From contig JABFGC010000002.1 in assembly GCA_013112685.1 (NCBI GenBank), forward strand, positions 1,312,902-1,376,901: 64,000 bases of DNA. Direction: 5' to 3'. This DNA comes from Chloroflexota bacterium (GTDB taxonomy: Bacteria > Chloroflexota > Anaerolineae > Anaerolineales > Villigracilaceae). Below the pieces are notes generated by a model. The model saw only the letters and a list, made by a program, of their open reading frames with translations. It was not told the origin of the DNA and did not search any database. The translations under genes were made by a program, and so were the position numbers. Of this stretch, positions 1 to 8,828 are shown in pieces. Within the stretch, counting starts at the first letter, position 1. Every line of letters begins with the position of its first letter.

Positions 1-1
1 C

Positions 2-1091
2 GAAAAACTCTTCGACGAAGTGCTCGGCTCGATCTACCGCAACACGTCCACGCTCGGCACGGGCGTCATTCTCGTGCTGGTCGGTCAATCCATGCGCGCG
101 GGCGACTTCACCCTCGGCGATTTTTCGCTCTTCGTTTATCTCCTGCAAAGCATGGGCGACCTCACCACCTTCGGCGGCATGTTGTGGGCGCGTTACAAAC
201 AACTCGACGTGTCGGTCAAGCGCATGTACCGCCTGATGGAAAACGCTCCGCTGAACGCATTGGTGGAACACAGCCCGATCAATTTGACAGGCGACCTGCC
301 CGCCGTGACCTACCCGACGAAAACCGCCTCAGACCGACTGGGCGAGTTGGTCGCTAACCATCTGACCTTTCATTACCCCAATTCGGTCAACGGCATCGAA
401 GACATTTCCCTCAAAGTCAAGCGCGGCTCGCTGACCGTCATCACGGGTCGCATCGGCTCTGGCAAGACGACGCTGCCGCGCGTCCTGCTCGGCTTGCTCC
501 CCGCCGAGTCTGGCGAAATCCGCTGGAACGGACAAGTCATTACCGACCCTGGCAATTTCTTCATCCCGCCGCGCTGCGCCTACACCGCGCAAGTGCCGCG
601 CCTGTTCAGCAACACTTTGCGGAACAATATCCTGCTCGGCTTGAACCGCCCCGACGACGACATTTACAAAGCGACCCGTCTCGCCGTAATGGACCGCGAC
701 CTCGAACAACTGGACGACGACCTCGAAACGATGGTCGGCTCGCGCGGCGTCAAACTCTCTGGCGGGCAAGCGCAACGTGACCGCCGCCGCGGCGCGCATG
801 TTCATCCGCGAACCCGAATTGCTCGTCTTCGACGACCTCTCCAGCGCGCTCGACGTGGAAACCGAGCGCCAACTTTGGGAGCGCATCTTTGAGTCGGGTA
901 ATGAGACACCTGCACTTGCACCAGGTGCAAGTGAGACCTGTCTCGTCGTCTCCCACCGCCGTCCGCTTTTGAGGCGCGCCGATCACATCATCGTGCTGAA
1001 AGATGGTAAAGTAGAATCGGAAGGCACGCTGGATCAATTGCTGGAAACGAGTCCCGAAATGCGCGAACTTTGGAAATTGGAAGAGAGTTAG
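2..1091 (+). CDS. ABC transporter permease/ATP-binding protein, 5' partial, frameshifted
   Basis: C-terminal part of an exporter half-transporter: the last membrane segments and coupling region (first ~80 residues) are followed by a complete nucleotide-binding domain. Visible motifs are Walker A (GRIGSGKTT), a Q-loop (YTAQVPRLF), the signature LSGGQ, Walker B with D-loop ([12 protein letters not shown]) and an H-loop (VVSHRR). The usual catalytic Glu after Walker B is Asp. The frame changes near position 775, just after LSGGQAQR; removing one base restores [17 protein letters not shown]. Between D-loop and H-loop lies an in-frame extra stretch of about ten residues encoded by a palindrome (separate entry). 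The gene begins outside the window. The substrate cannot be told. Confidence 0.85.
902..937. repeat. small palindromic insertion inside the ABC gene
   Basis: A perfect 10-bp inverted repeat with a 1-nt centre (913-933, CACTTGCACC / GGTGCAAGTG) lies between two direct copies of TGAGAC (902-907 and 932-937). The repeat spacing is exactly 30 bp, so the unit adds ten codons without breaking frame. This looks like a tiny mobile palindrome with a target duplication. Confidence 0.6.
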
Positions 1092-1092
1092 A

Positions 1093-1174
1093 TGTCATTG
1101 CGAGTGGCGCAAAGGCGCCACGAAGCAATCTCCTGAATTATGGAGGTTGCTTCGGCTACGCCTCGCAACGACAT
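1093..1174. repeat. dispersed palindromic repeat (TCATTGCGAG type)
   Basis: The gap between the ABC gene and the next gene is filled by a long imperfect palindrome: TGTCATTGCGAG and GAAGCAATCTC on one arm, GGTTGCTTC and CTCGCAACGACA on the other, with an inner hairpin GTGGCGC/GCGCCAC. Elements of this kind occur in intergenic regions of many bacteria. Nothing coding is seen here. Confidence 0.7.
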
Positions 1175-1190
1175 ACAATGAAAGGAATTC

Positions 1191-1619
1191 ATGCCTCAAG
1201 CCACCTCTACCGACCTGATCCGCGCTGCGCGTGAAGCGTTCAACCGCGCCATCGCCGAAAAGGACGCCAGGCGCATCCGCCCGCTGCTCGCGCCATCATA
1301 TCATCTCGTCACAGGTCGCAGCGACCAGTTCCACGGAGCAGACGAAGAGGAAAAACGCTGGGCTGAACTTTTCCAAAGCGACCCCACTGCCGTCTATCGC
1401 CGAACGCCGCGCGAGATCACGGTCAACGAAGCCTGGGGCATCGCCGAAGAACTTGGCAACTGGCAGGGCGAGTACACGATAAATGGAAAACTCGTTCACG
1501 CCTCGGGTGTCTATGCCGCCAAATGGCAGCGGACAAGTCAAGGCGACTGGGTTTTGCAGGCGGAGGTTTTCACGACAATTAATTTCGACGACGCCTGCAT
1601 CCCGCCTGAGCCGATTTAG
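1191..1619 (+). CDS. NTF2-like (SnoaL/DUF4440) family protein
   Basis: 142 residues, cytoplasmic, without signal peptide or membrane segment. The layout is that of the cone-shaped NTF2-like fold: N-terminal helix (AREAFNRAIAEKD), LLAPSYHLVTG strand, then long strands including ITVNEAWGIAEELGNWQGEY and a C-terminal WVLQAEVFTTINF. Members are small ligand-binding proteins or enzymes of very diverse function, so no reaction can be assigned. The start ATG follows GAAAGGAATTC. The gene stands alone between two repeat-filled gaps. Confidence 0.7.
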   Translation: MPQATSTDLIRAAREAFNRAIAEKDARRIRPLLAPSYHLVTGRSDQFHGADEEEKRWAELFQSDPTAVYRRTPREITVNEAWGIAEELGNWQGEYTINGKLVHASGVYAAKWQRTSQGDWVLQAEVFTTINFDDACIPPEPI

Positions 1620-1684
1620 ACGATGGACGATTGACCATTGACCATCAAAGCCATCCATTGTCTATCGCCAATGGTCAATCGTCA
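1620..1684. repeat. ATCGTC-type intergenic repeat, copy 1
   Basis: A repeat of the words CGATGGACGATTGACCATTG on one arm and CAATGGTCAATCGTC on the other can fold into a hairpin filling the gap upstream of rtcB. Related copies lie at 6511-6574 and 63264-63331. Confidence 0.6.
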
Positions 1685-1695
1685 AGGAATATAAA

Positions 1696-3116
1696 ATGGA
1701 CATCATCACAGGAAAAATCCTGAAATACCATAACTGGATCGACGGAAGAATTATCGGCATCGCAAAAGACATCGGCAACAAACTCATCGAAGGCGGCATG
1801 GAACGCGATGCGGCGCTCGCCAAACTCGATGCCGTCCGCCAGAACCCGGGCAGTTTCCTCGCCGTCCCTCTTTTCGCGGAACTCGCCCGCGAGTGCATCC
1901 GCATTTCGCAAAAGGACGAGTCGCCGAACCTCAATCTGCGCGACCAGCCGCTTCAATATCCCATCTGGGGCAGGGAACACATTGACGAAGGCTCGCTCGC
2001 CCAAATGGACAACGCCATGCGTCTGCCTGTCAGTGTGGCGGGCGCGCTCATGCCTGATGCCCACGTCGGTTACGGGCTGCCCATCGGCGGCGTGCTGGCG
2101 ACGGAGAACGCGATCATCCCCTACGCTGTGGGCGTGGATATCGCCTGCCGCATGAGGCTGTCGCTGTATGAGGTCTCGCCGATTCTGCTCGAACAAAAGA
2201 AGGGCATGTTCGAGAACGCCCTGTGGGAAGAGACCGCCTTCGGCATGGGCGCGGAATGGAAGGGAACCCGCCGTGCGGATCATGCAGTGCTGGACGACCC
2301 CACCTGGCAAGCCACCCGCCTCTTGCAAAGCCTGAGGGATAACGCCGTGAAACACTCGGCACGAGCGGCACGGGAAATCACTTCGTCGAGTGGGGTTCGT
2401 TCCGTTTGCACGAGCCGATGTTTGGCTTGCAGCCCGGCGAATATCTCGCGCCGCTCTCGCACAGCGGTTCGCGCTCGGTTGGATTCAAAATCGCAGACCG
2501 CTACAGCAAACTGGCGATGGAACTGCATCCTAATCTCGATAAGAGCATCCGTCATCTTGCGTGGCTTTCGCTGGATTCCGAAGAAGGTCAGGAATATTGG
2601 CTTTCCATGGAACTGGCTGGCAAATTCGCGTCGGCGAATCATTACGTGATTCATCATCGCGTGGCGAAGGCGGTCGGACTCAAGGAAGCGGCGGTTGTCG
2701 AAAACCACCATAATTTCGCCTGGCGTGAAAAACTCCCCGACGGGCGCGAGGTCATCGTTCACCGCAAAGGCGCCACGCCCGCAGGAGTCGGCGTTTTGGG
2801 CGTCATCCCAGGCGCGATGGGCGATGCAGGCTACGTGGTCCGCGGCAGAGGCGTGAAAGAGTCGCTGGAGTCCGCTTCGCATGGTGCGGGTCGGCAAATG
2901 AGCCGCAAAGCCGCGCTCAATTCCATCAGCAAGCGCGAACGGGATGAATATCTCAAACAGCGCGGCGTGACCCTGCTCGGCGGCGGCTTGGATGAATCCC
3001 CACAGGCATACAAGCCGATTGACGAGGTCATCGCCGCCCAGCATGATCTTGTCGAAGTCGTCGGCAAGTTCACGCCGAAGATCGTCCGCATGGCGGATGA
3101 GCCGGGCGACATTTAG
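1696..3116 (+). CDS. rtcB: RtcB family RNA 3'-phosphate/5'-OH ligase, frameshifted
   Basis: RtcB joins 2',3'-cyclic- or 3'-phosphate ends to 5'-OH RNA using GTP and Mn2+. The expected metal and nucleotide ligands are visible: the Cys motif GVDIACRMRLS, GTGNHFVEWG, SHSGSRSVG, ENHHNF, and HRKGATPAG with the histidine that is guanylylated in the family. The frame is lost near 2355 (after LRDNAVK): one base is missing before CTCGGCACG, and the second frame continues as LGTSGTGNHF to the normal C-terminus. The combined length (~473 residues) is normal for a bacterial RtcB. No archease gene is adjacent. Because the whole active site is preserved, a consensus error is more likely than a true pseudogene. 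Confidence 0.9.
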
Positions 3117-3142
3117 GAAAAGCCGCGGCATGAACGACATGC

Positions 3143-3183
3143 AAAAAGGTCACGGAGGTGCAAGGAACTTCCGCGACCTTTTC
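3143..3183 (+). terminator. terminator after rtcB
   Basis: An inverted repeat AAAAGGTC...GACCTTTT with inner pairing (CGGAGGT with ACTTCCG) follows the rtcB stop and ends in TTTTCGTTAT, so a rho-independent terminator is plausible. Confidence 0.55.
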
Positions 3184-3185
3184 GT

Positions 3186-3191
3186 TATAAT
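3186..3191 (+). promoter_or_regulatory. -10 box (TATAAT) of the cyclase gene
   Basis: A perfect TATAAT lies 28 bp before the cyclase start and directly after the rtcB terminator. No convincing -35 is seen, since the terminator stem occupies that position. Confidence 0.45.
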
Positions 3192-3218
3192 GGGTTTATC
3201 ATCACCCGTGAGGTACCC

Positions 3219-3855
3219 ATGCTGCCAAACGACCCGCAATTTCAAGACCTGCTGCTGAACTACTCCCAGGAAACAAACCCGACGGTGCGCAAGCAGTTGG
3301 AGGATATGATCTGGCAGGCATACGGCACGGAAAACACCGTGCTGGTATTGGATATGTTCGGCTTTTCGCTCTTGACGAGAAAATACGGCATCGTCCATTA
3401 CCTTTCGATGATCCGCCGGATGCAGTTGAGCGTCGAACCCATCATCACCGGGCACGGCGGCACAGTCATCAAGTTTGAAGCGGACAACTGCTTTTCGGGC
3501 CCTGCCCGACCCGCTGGCGGCGGTGCGCGCGGCGATCACGATCCAGCACGCGCTCCACACTTCCAACCTGCTCACCTCCGACGAACTCGACGTGCACGTG
3601 TCCATCGGAATTGATTACGGGAAAATCTTAATCGTCAACAACGAGGATATGTTCGGCGACGCCGTCAACCGCGCCTGCAAAATGGGAGAGGACATCGGGG
3701 CGGCGGACGAGGTTCTGATCACAAAGGAAGCGATGGATCTCATCCCCACTGAAGCGGCAATCGAGGGAAAACCCATCGAGGTGAATATCGGCGGGATGAA
3801 TGTGGCGGCGTATTCGATTATCTACCGGACCAACGCTGAGGAAGAACAGCAATAA
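3219..3855 (+). CDS. class III adenylate/guanylate cyclase catalytic domain, frameshifted
   Basis: A stand-alone cyclase homology domain (~211 residues) with no sensor or membrane region. Seen are the first metal-binding motif (LDMFGFSLL), the substrate Lys/second Asp motif (IKFEADN) and the dimer-interface motif (MFGDAVNRACKMGE). In the last motif the family's transition-state Arg, four residues after the Asn, is Lys here, which may lower activity. The frame breaks at 3497-3502 (GGGCCC): deleting one G restores FSALPDPLAAVRAAITIQ. A Crp/Fnr regulator is encoded 12 kb away, but nothing in the sequence links the two. Confidence 0.8.
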
Positions 3856-3906
3856 AACGGCTGGGGTGTCACATTGCAAGTCCGGGCGCCAACCCATCGC
3901 TCCGAT

Positions 3907-4971
3907 TCATATGAGCATATCCAAAAGAAGACCAAGCCCCGTCATCGCAAATGGGAAAATCGTCGCGGCGAAAACGCGATAAAGAGTCCAGTTTTCGAAG
4001 GGCCAGGTGGGCGCTTTTTCGGTCAATTCCAGAAGCGAGCGGAGTGTGGCAATCCGGTCGGATGGAAGCTCTGTAGTATCCGCAGACGACACCGCCAGCA
4101 TCAAACGGTCGTATTCATCCTGAAGGGCATCTGAAATGCGGCTCAGCGCTTCCAGCCGCGCCAGGCGCATGTTGGCGTGCGCCTGCCAAAACGGCAGCAA
4201 AAAAGCCAACGGGACCAGGACAAGGTACAAGCCAAGGTAAATGGCATCTTCGGGAAAAACAGGCGCAGCGTAGAAAAAACGCATGGCAATGAAAAGTCCA
4301 AGCGCGCCGCCAAACCCTGCAAAACTCACCCCATATTTCGTAATGGCATCGAACGAAACGCCGTATTTGGATTGCCCGATCAACACCGGCAGTTTGATGT
4401 GGTGATAAATGCGGTTCAGGTTGAACGCCGCGACCAGATGGCGCATCAGGACGATGGTGATCATGTAGAACAGAAAAAAACGCGAAAGCTGCAAAATCGC
4501 CGCCATCAGCCAATTGACGCTGTACCAGCGAATGCCCATATATCCCAAAATATACGTTACGCCGAGATACACAACTCCCCCGCCCAACAAAGTTCCCGGA
4601 ATCCAGGAGCGGGACGCCTTATGCAGCATGCGCGATGCGCGCAAAAGCCCACCCTGCATGGAAGCAGGCGCAAGCGGAAGCACCCAATGATACAGCCCCG
4701 CAATTGCATTTGGCTGCCAAACGTAGAAAAGAATGACCACCGGATGAATGATCCAGAAACCGACCTGATTCACCCGATCCACAATGCTGCTGCGTTCCAA
4801 TCCCTCTTTGGGAAGAAGCACACCGAACCATGCAGGCAGGACCACGAGATACACAAGAAAAAAGGACAGGCTTATCAGTGCTGCCTGCCAGGGTTTTAGT
4901 TTTAAGAACGCAAGGAGGCGGCCAAATGGATCCCTGCCAATCACATCCTGTGAATTAATCGAAGTATCCAT
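3907..4971 (-). CDS. polytopic membrane protein of unknown function
   Basis: 354 residues, not recognised. After a ~28-residue cytoplasmic start come several hydrophobic segments (AALISLSFFLVYLVVL, FWIIHPVVILFYVW, LLGGGVVYLGVTYIL, MAAILQLSRFFLFYMI, a Gly/Ala-rich pair, then AIYLGLYLVLVPLAFLLPF). A ~70-residue soluble helical stretch follows (ALSRISDALQDEYDRL), and a final anchor (IFPFAMTGLGLLLDMLI). The stretch could form a coiled coil. The gene is separated from gltX by 36 bp on the same strand and may be co-transcribed with it. No catalytic motif is apparent. Confidence 0.65.
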   Translation of the reverse strand: MDTSINSQDVIGRDPFGRLLAFLKLKPWQAALISLSFFLVYLVVLPAWFGVLLPKEGLERSSIVDRVNQVGFWIIHPVVILFYVWQPNAIAGLYHWVLPLAPASMQGGLLRASRMLHKASRSWIPGTLLGGGVVYLGVTYILGYMGIRWYSVNWLMAAILQLSRFFLFYMITIVLMRHLVAAFNLNRIYHHIKLPVLIGQSKYGVSFDAITKYGVSFAGFGGALGLFIAMRFFYAAPVFPEDAIYLGLYLVLVPLAFLLPFWQAHANMRLARLEALSRISDALQDEYDRLMLAVSSADTTELPSDRIATLRSLLELTEKAPTWPFENWTLYRVFAATIFPFAMTGLGLLLDMLI

Positions 4972-5007
4972 TCGCGCCTCCTCCGTTGAAACGTGAACGA
5001 TCCGCTC

Positions 5008-6489
5008 TTACATCTTTTCCAACATCTCAATCGCGTTTTGGATGCGGCGCAAGCAGACCTCGCGCCCGATGATCTCCATGCTTTCAAACAGCGGCGGGCT
5101 GACCTTTTGTCCCATGATGGCTACACGCCGGATACCGAAGACCTGACCGGCGGAGAACCCGCTCTCTTCGACGTACGCCCGCATCGGCGGCTCGCATCGC
5201 TCGTGACTTAGATCTGGTTGCGCTGCCAGAATTTGATACGCCCTTCGAGCGATCTCCGCGGACTGCTTCGCGTCCAGCCCTTTTGCAACAAGGTCTTCGG
5301 GGTTGGGTGTCACTTCGTCCCTGAAGAAGAATGCGCCGAAGGGGATGCAATCGTCCAGTGTGGTGAGCCGCTCGCGGATGAGCGGGACGATCTTCAGCAG
5401 CACATCGTCTTTGACGGCGAGTCCCTCACGGGTAAAGTAAGGCTTGAGACGGGCTGCCAGGTCCTCGGTCGTGAAGAGGCGGATGTGAGTCGCGTTGAAG
5501 TGATCCAGTTTCTGGAAGTTGATCGCGGCGGGCGAGGGAGTCAAATTATCAATGCTGAAGCGTTCGATCATTTGATCCAGCGTCATCACATCGTCTTCGG
5601 GGACGCCCCACCCCATCAACGCGCACCAGTTGAGCACGCCTTCCGGGGTGAAGCCGAGGTCCTGCATGTCTTTGATGAAAATGGAATAACCGTCCTTCAT
5701 GGCTTGCGCAGATTCGCGTTTGCTCATTTTTCCCTTGCCGCTTGGTTTGAGGAAAACGGACAAGTGAACCCAGACCGGCTCCTCCCAGCCAAACGCGCGG
5801 ACAATGTTGATGTGCAGCGGGAATGTACCCAGCCACTCCGAGCCGCGCAGGACGTGCGTGATTTGCATCTCGTGGTCGTCCACCATGGCGGCGAGATGGT
5901 AGGTCGGCAAGCCGTCGGATTTGAGCAAGACCTGATCGTTGAGTTGTTTGTTTTCGGTGACGATCTCGCCGCGCAGGTGATCGTGCGCCACGGTGACGCC
6001 GTCCTGCGGCATTTTGAAGCGGATGGTGTGAGGCTCGCCGTTTGCAACCCGCTTTGCGGCTTCGTCTGGACTCAAGACGCGGCAGGTGCCATCGTAATGT
6101 GGGTTTTCCTTGCGTTTCATCTGTTCCTGCCGGACTTGTTCGAGCCGTTCGGGGGTGCAGAAGCAGGGATAAGCGTGGCCCTTTTCCACGAGGATTTTCG
6201 CGTGACGCTGGTAGATCTCGCGCCGCTCGGTCTGGCGGTACGGTCCGTATTTGCCGCCAATGTCGGGACCTTCGTCGTAGTGAAGTCCAAGCCAGCGCAA
6301 GCCGTCCATGATCTCCTGCTCTGCGCCAGGGACGGTGCGCTTGAGGTCGGTATCTTCAATGCGCAACACGAATTGCCCGCCTGTCTTTTTGGCGAGCAGG
6401 TAATCGTACAAGGCGACACGCGCCGTACCGAGGTGCATGTGACCGGTCGGTGAAGGTGCGAGGCGGGTGCGTGCGGGTTCGATGGACAA
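5008..6489 (-). CDS. gltX: glutamate--tRNA ligase
   Basis: Charges tRNA-Glu (and possibly tRNA-Gln for later transamidation). The class I signatures are clear: the HIGH-equivalent region PSPTGHMHLGTAR near the N-terminus and the KMSKR loop (GKGKMSKRES) near residue 265. A C-terminal anticodon-binding region reaches the usual end, giving about 493 residues, normal for GltX. The start was placed at a TTG (6489) because AAGGAG stands 8 bases before it and the next residues (SIEPARTRLAPSPTG) match the family N-terminus; an upstream ATG would add a non-homologous extension. It is downstream of the rodA/min/mre block and separated from it by a dispersed repeat. Confidence 0.95.
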   Translation of the reverse strand: MSIEPARTRLAPSPTGHMHLGTARVALYDYLLAKKTGGQFVLRIEDTDLKRTVPGAEQEIMDGLRWLGLHYDEGPDIGGKYGPYRQTERREIYQRHAKILVEKGHAYPCFCTPERLEQVRQEQMKRKENPHYDGTCRVLSPDEAAKRVANGEPHTIRFKMPQDGVTVAHDHLRGEIVTENKQLNDQVLLKSDGLPTYHLAAMVDDHEMQITHVLRGSEWLGTFPLHINIVRAFGWEEPVWVHLSVFLKPSGKGKMSKRESAQAMKDGYSIFIKDMQDLGFTPEGVLNWCALMGWGVPEDDVMTLDQMIERFSIDNLTPSPAAINFQKLDHFNATHIRLFTTEDLAARLKPYFTREGLAVKDDVLLKIVPLIRERLTTLDDCIPFGAFFFRDEVTPNPEDLVAKGLDAKQSAEIARRAYQILAAQPDLSHERCEPPMRAYVEESGFSAGQVFGIRRVAIMGQKVSPPLFESMEIIGREVCLRRIQNAIEMLEKM

Positions 6490-6510
6490 AACGATTACTC
6501 CTTGAATGAC

Positions 6511-6574
6511 AGTGGACAATAGACGACAGACCATGGAAAACCGTTCATCGTCAATAGTCTATCGTCCATCGTCT
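6511..6574. repeat. ATCGTC-type intergenic repeat, copy 2
   Basis: The gap between rodA and gltX contains GGACAATAGACGACAGACCATGG and, after a short loop, CATCGTCAATAGTCTATCG followed by TCCATCGTCTGG. It can form a stem and resembles the copies at 1620 and 63264. Confidence 0.6.
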
Positions 6575-6578
6575 GGTT

Positions 6579-7709
6579 TTAGAATTCCAATTCCTTGCGG
6601 CGCATGACGACGGATTCGACCAACCCGATGCCGATCATCAGCGCGGTGAGACCGCTCCCGCCATAACTGATGAAGGGCAGCGGCAGACCGGAGACTGGCA
6701 GGAGGTTGAGGTTCATCCCGATGTTGACCGCGCCCTGGAAGAAGATCAATGTTGCCACGCCCAGGGCAAGCATCGAACCAGCCATATCCCGCGCTTTTTG
6801 CGCGGCGCGGATGCAGCGCCAGACGATGATTCCCAAAGTCAGGATGATGAGCACGCCTCCCACCATGCCGAACTCCTCGGAACTCGCCGCAAAGATGAAG
6901 TCGGTGTGACGTACCTTGAGGAAGCGCAGCTGCGTCTGCGAGCCGTGCCCGTAGCCCTGCCCGAAAACGCCGCCGGAGCCGACCGCGATCAACGCCTGCT
7001 GGACGTTGTATCGGTTACCGTAGGTATCGTTTGGGTCCGGCACGACGAAGTTGACGATGCGCTCCTGTTGATACGCCTGCAGCCCCGGAATGCGGATGCC
7101 AAGCACGGAAAGCACAATCACGCTCATCAGCAAAACCGCGCCGACCACCGCGGCAAAAGCAACGTGCTTCACCTGTATGCCGTTTACCCACAGCATCACC
7201 GCCAGGATGACCGACAATACCATCACGTTGCTCAGGTTCGGCTGTAACAAAATCAAAACGATGATGCCAGACGCCCAAAGGACCGCCCCAATCACCCAGC
7301 GCAAATCGCGCGGGCGATCCTGCACCGCTTCGAAATACCGCGCTAGGATGATGATGGCGACGATCTTGGCAAACTCCGTCGGCTGAAGGAAAAGCACGCC
7401 CACCTGGAACCAGCGCTGGGCGCCGAACGCCGATTGCCCGAAACCGGTCAGTGTGACGAGGAAAATCAGGATGACGAGATAAATCGGGCGGTAGAGCGCC
7501 AGCCAGTAGCGGTAGTCCACGGAGGCGAGCAGAAAGATGAGGACCACGCCGAGAATGGCGAAATACACCTGGCGGGAAATCAGGGGCTGCAACACTTCGT
7601 TGCCCGCCACCGCGGAACGAATCATCGCCGTGCCAAACGAAGACGCCAGCACGATTGCGCCCAGGAGCAGGAAGTCAAAGTTACGCCAGGAAAGTCTGCG
7701 ATTTACCAT
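6579..7709 (-). CDS. rodA: rod-shape SEDS glycosyltransferase RodA
   Basis: 376 residues with about ten membrane segments; SEDS proteins polymerise lipid II into glycan strands in the inner membrane together with a class B PBP. Diagnostic stretches are QLRFLKVRHTDFIFAASSEE (large periplasmic loop and following helix) and LPVSGLPLPFISYGGSG near the C-terminus, both typical of the RodA/FtsW family. Its place in one block with PBP2 and MreBCD favours RodA over FtsW. The start at 7709 (MVNRRLSWRNFD) fits the usual N-terminus; an ATG 21 bp upstream is in frame. No strong ribosome site is seen for either. Confidence 0.9.
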   Translation of the reverse strand: MVNRRLSWRNFDFLLLGAIVLASSFGTAMIRSAVAGNEVLQPLISRQVYFAILGVVLIFLLASVDYRYWLALYRPIYLVILIFLVTLTGFGQSAFGAQRWFQVGVLFLQPTEFAKIVAIIILARYFEAVQDRPRDLRWVIGAVLWASGIIVLILLQPNLSNVMVLSVILAVMLWVNGIQVKHVAFAAVVGAVLLMSVIVLSVLGIRIPGLQAYQQERIVNFVVPDPNDTYGNRYNVQQALIAVGSGGVFGQGYGHGSQTQLRFLKVRHTDFIFAASSEEFGMVGGVLIILTLGIIVWRCIRAAQKARDMAGSMLALGVATLIFFQGAVNIGMNLNLLPVSGLPLPFISYGGSGLTALMIGIGLVESVVMRRKELEF

Positions 7710-7775
7710 AAACAAAAAACACGGATGCAACCGACGAAGCCGCCAGGTTGATCCGTGCCTCGATGAGATTACGAT

Positions 7776-8027
7776 TCAACCCGCGCGGTGATGCGACACA
7801 TTCCGCAGGGGAATATCCGCCACCAGCCTTTGCGAGCGTCCGTCCCGTTCCAAGCCGATCTGCACGGCATCGGGGTCAATGTCAATATATTGCGAAATCG
7901 CCTTGAGCAGGTCGTCCTTGAGGGATTCGAGCTGGGCGGGAGTCAGGTCGGTGCGGTCATGCACCAGGACGAGTTGCAGGCGTTCCTTCGCGCTTGCCGC
8001 GCTCCGCTTTCGTGTGAAGAAGTTCAT
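7776..8027 (-). CDS. minE: cell division topological specificity factor MinE
   Basis: 83 residues. The N-terminal membrane-targeting start (MNFFTRKRS) and the anti-MinCD helix core (AKERLQLVLVHDR) are plain, followed by the dimerisation part ending in RLVADIPLRN. MinE stimulates MinD ATPase and drives pole-to-pole patterning that restricts FtsZ rings to mid-cell. The ATG is separated from the minD stop by one base, with GGAGG inside the minD end as ribosome site, so translation is likely coupled. A hairpin between minE and rodA (around 7717-7760) may mark partial termination. Confidence 0.92.
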   Translation of the reverse strand: MNFFTRKRSAASAKERLQLVLVHDRTDLTPAQLESLKDDLLKAISQYIDIDPDAVQIGLERDGRSQRLVADIPLRNVSHHRAG

Positions 8028-8028
8028 G

Positions 8029-8827
8029 TCACTTCCTCCCCGCCAACCGCTGAATCGCGTTCCACAACCCGCCCTGCTGGGCAAGGTCCATGAAGGGGAC
8101 ATCCTGTCCCTGCAAACGTCTCGCAATGTTGCGGAATGCCTGTCCTGCGCGGCTCTTCGGGTCGTTGACCACGGGCGCGCCGCGATTCGAACCGATGATG
8201 ACCGATTCATCCTCCGGGACGATGCCAATGAGCTGGATGCCCAGCAGGTCGAGCACGTCTTCGGCGGACAGCATGTCGTTGTTCTTTACAAGGGTGGGAT
8301 TCAGACGGTTGAGAATCAGCGGCGGGACCGCCCTTCTCCTCCGCCTCCAAAATTCCGATCACGCGGTCTGCATCGCGCACCGCGCTGACCTCGGGGTTGG
8401 TCACCAGCAGGACGCGGTCCGCCGCCGCAATCGCATTGCGGAATCCGCGTTCGATGCCCGCGGGTGAGTCAATGATCACGAAGTCGGAATCAGCCCGCAG
8501 GTCATTGCAGATGCGCACCATGTCCGAAGGCGAGACGGCGTTCTTGTCACGGGTTTGCGCCGCGGGGATGAGATACATCTCAGGGTAATGCTTGTCGCGG
8601 ATCATCGCCTGCTTCAGTTTGCAGCGCCCTTCGATCACATCCACGATGTCATAGACGATGCGGTTTTCGAGTCCCATGACAACGTCCAGGTTTCGCAAGC
8701 CGATATCGCCGTCAATGCAGACGACCCGTTTGCCGTCCATGGCGAGGGCGGTGGCAAGGTTTGCAACGGCGGTGGTTTTGCCCACGCCGCCCTTGCCGGA
8801 GGTAACGGTAATCACTTGAGCGGTCAT
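8029..8827 (-). CDS. minD: septum site-determining ATPase MinD, frameshifted
   Basis: Deviant Walker A SGKGGVGKTTAVANLA at the N-terminus, switch I/II regions (GLRNLDVVMG, FVIIDSPAGIE) and the family's middle part (RVLLVTNPEVSAVRDADRVIG). The C-terminal part (NPTLVKNNDMLSAEDVLDLLG ... GGLWNAIQRLAGRK) is in another frame. The break is at 8324-8329 (GGGACC): deleting one base joins EEKGGPPLILNRL. The C-terminus is short and lacks an obvious long amphipathic helix, although QGGLWNAIQRLAG could serve. It lies between minC and minE in one operon. Loss would be expected to disturb division, so a sequencing error is the simpler reading. Confidence 0.93.
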
Positions 8828-8828
8828 A

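Noticed and set aside
5218..6453. A long open frame (about 411 codons) on the plus strand across gltX.
   Set aside because: It is antisense to a well-conserved gene and has no recognisable domain; such shadows are common in G+C-rich coding DNA.
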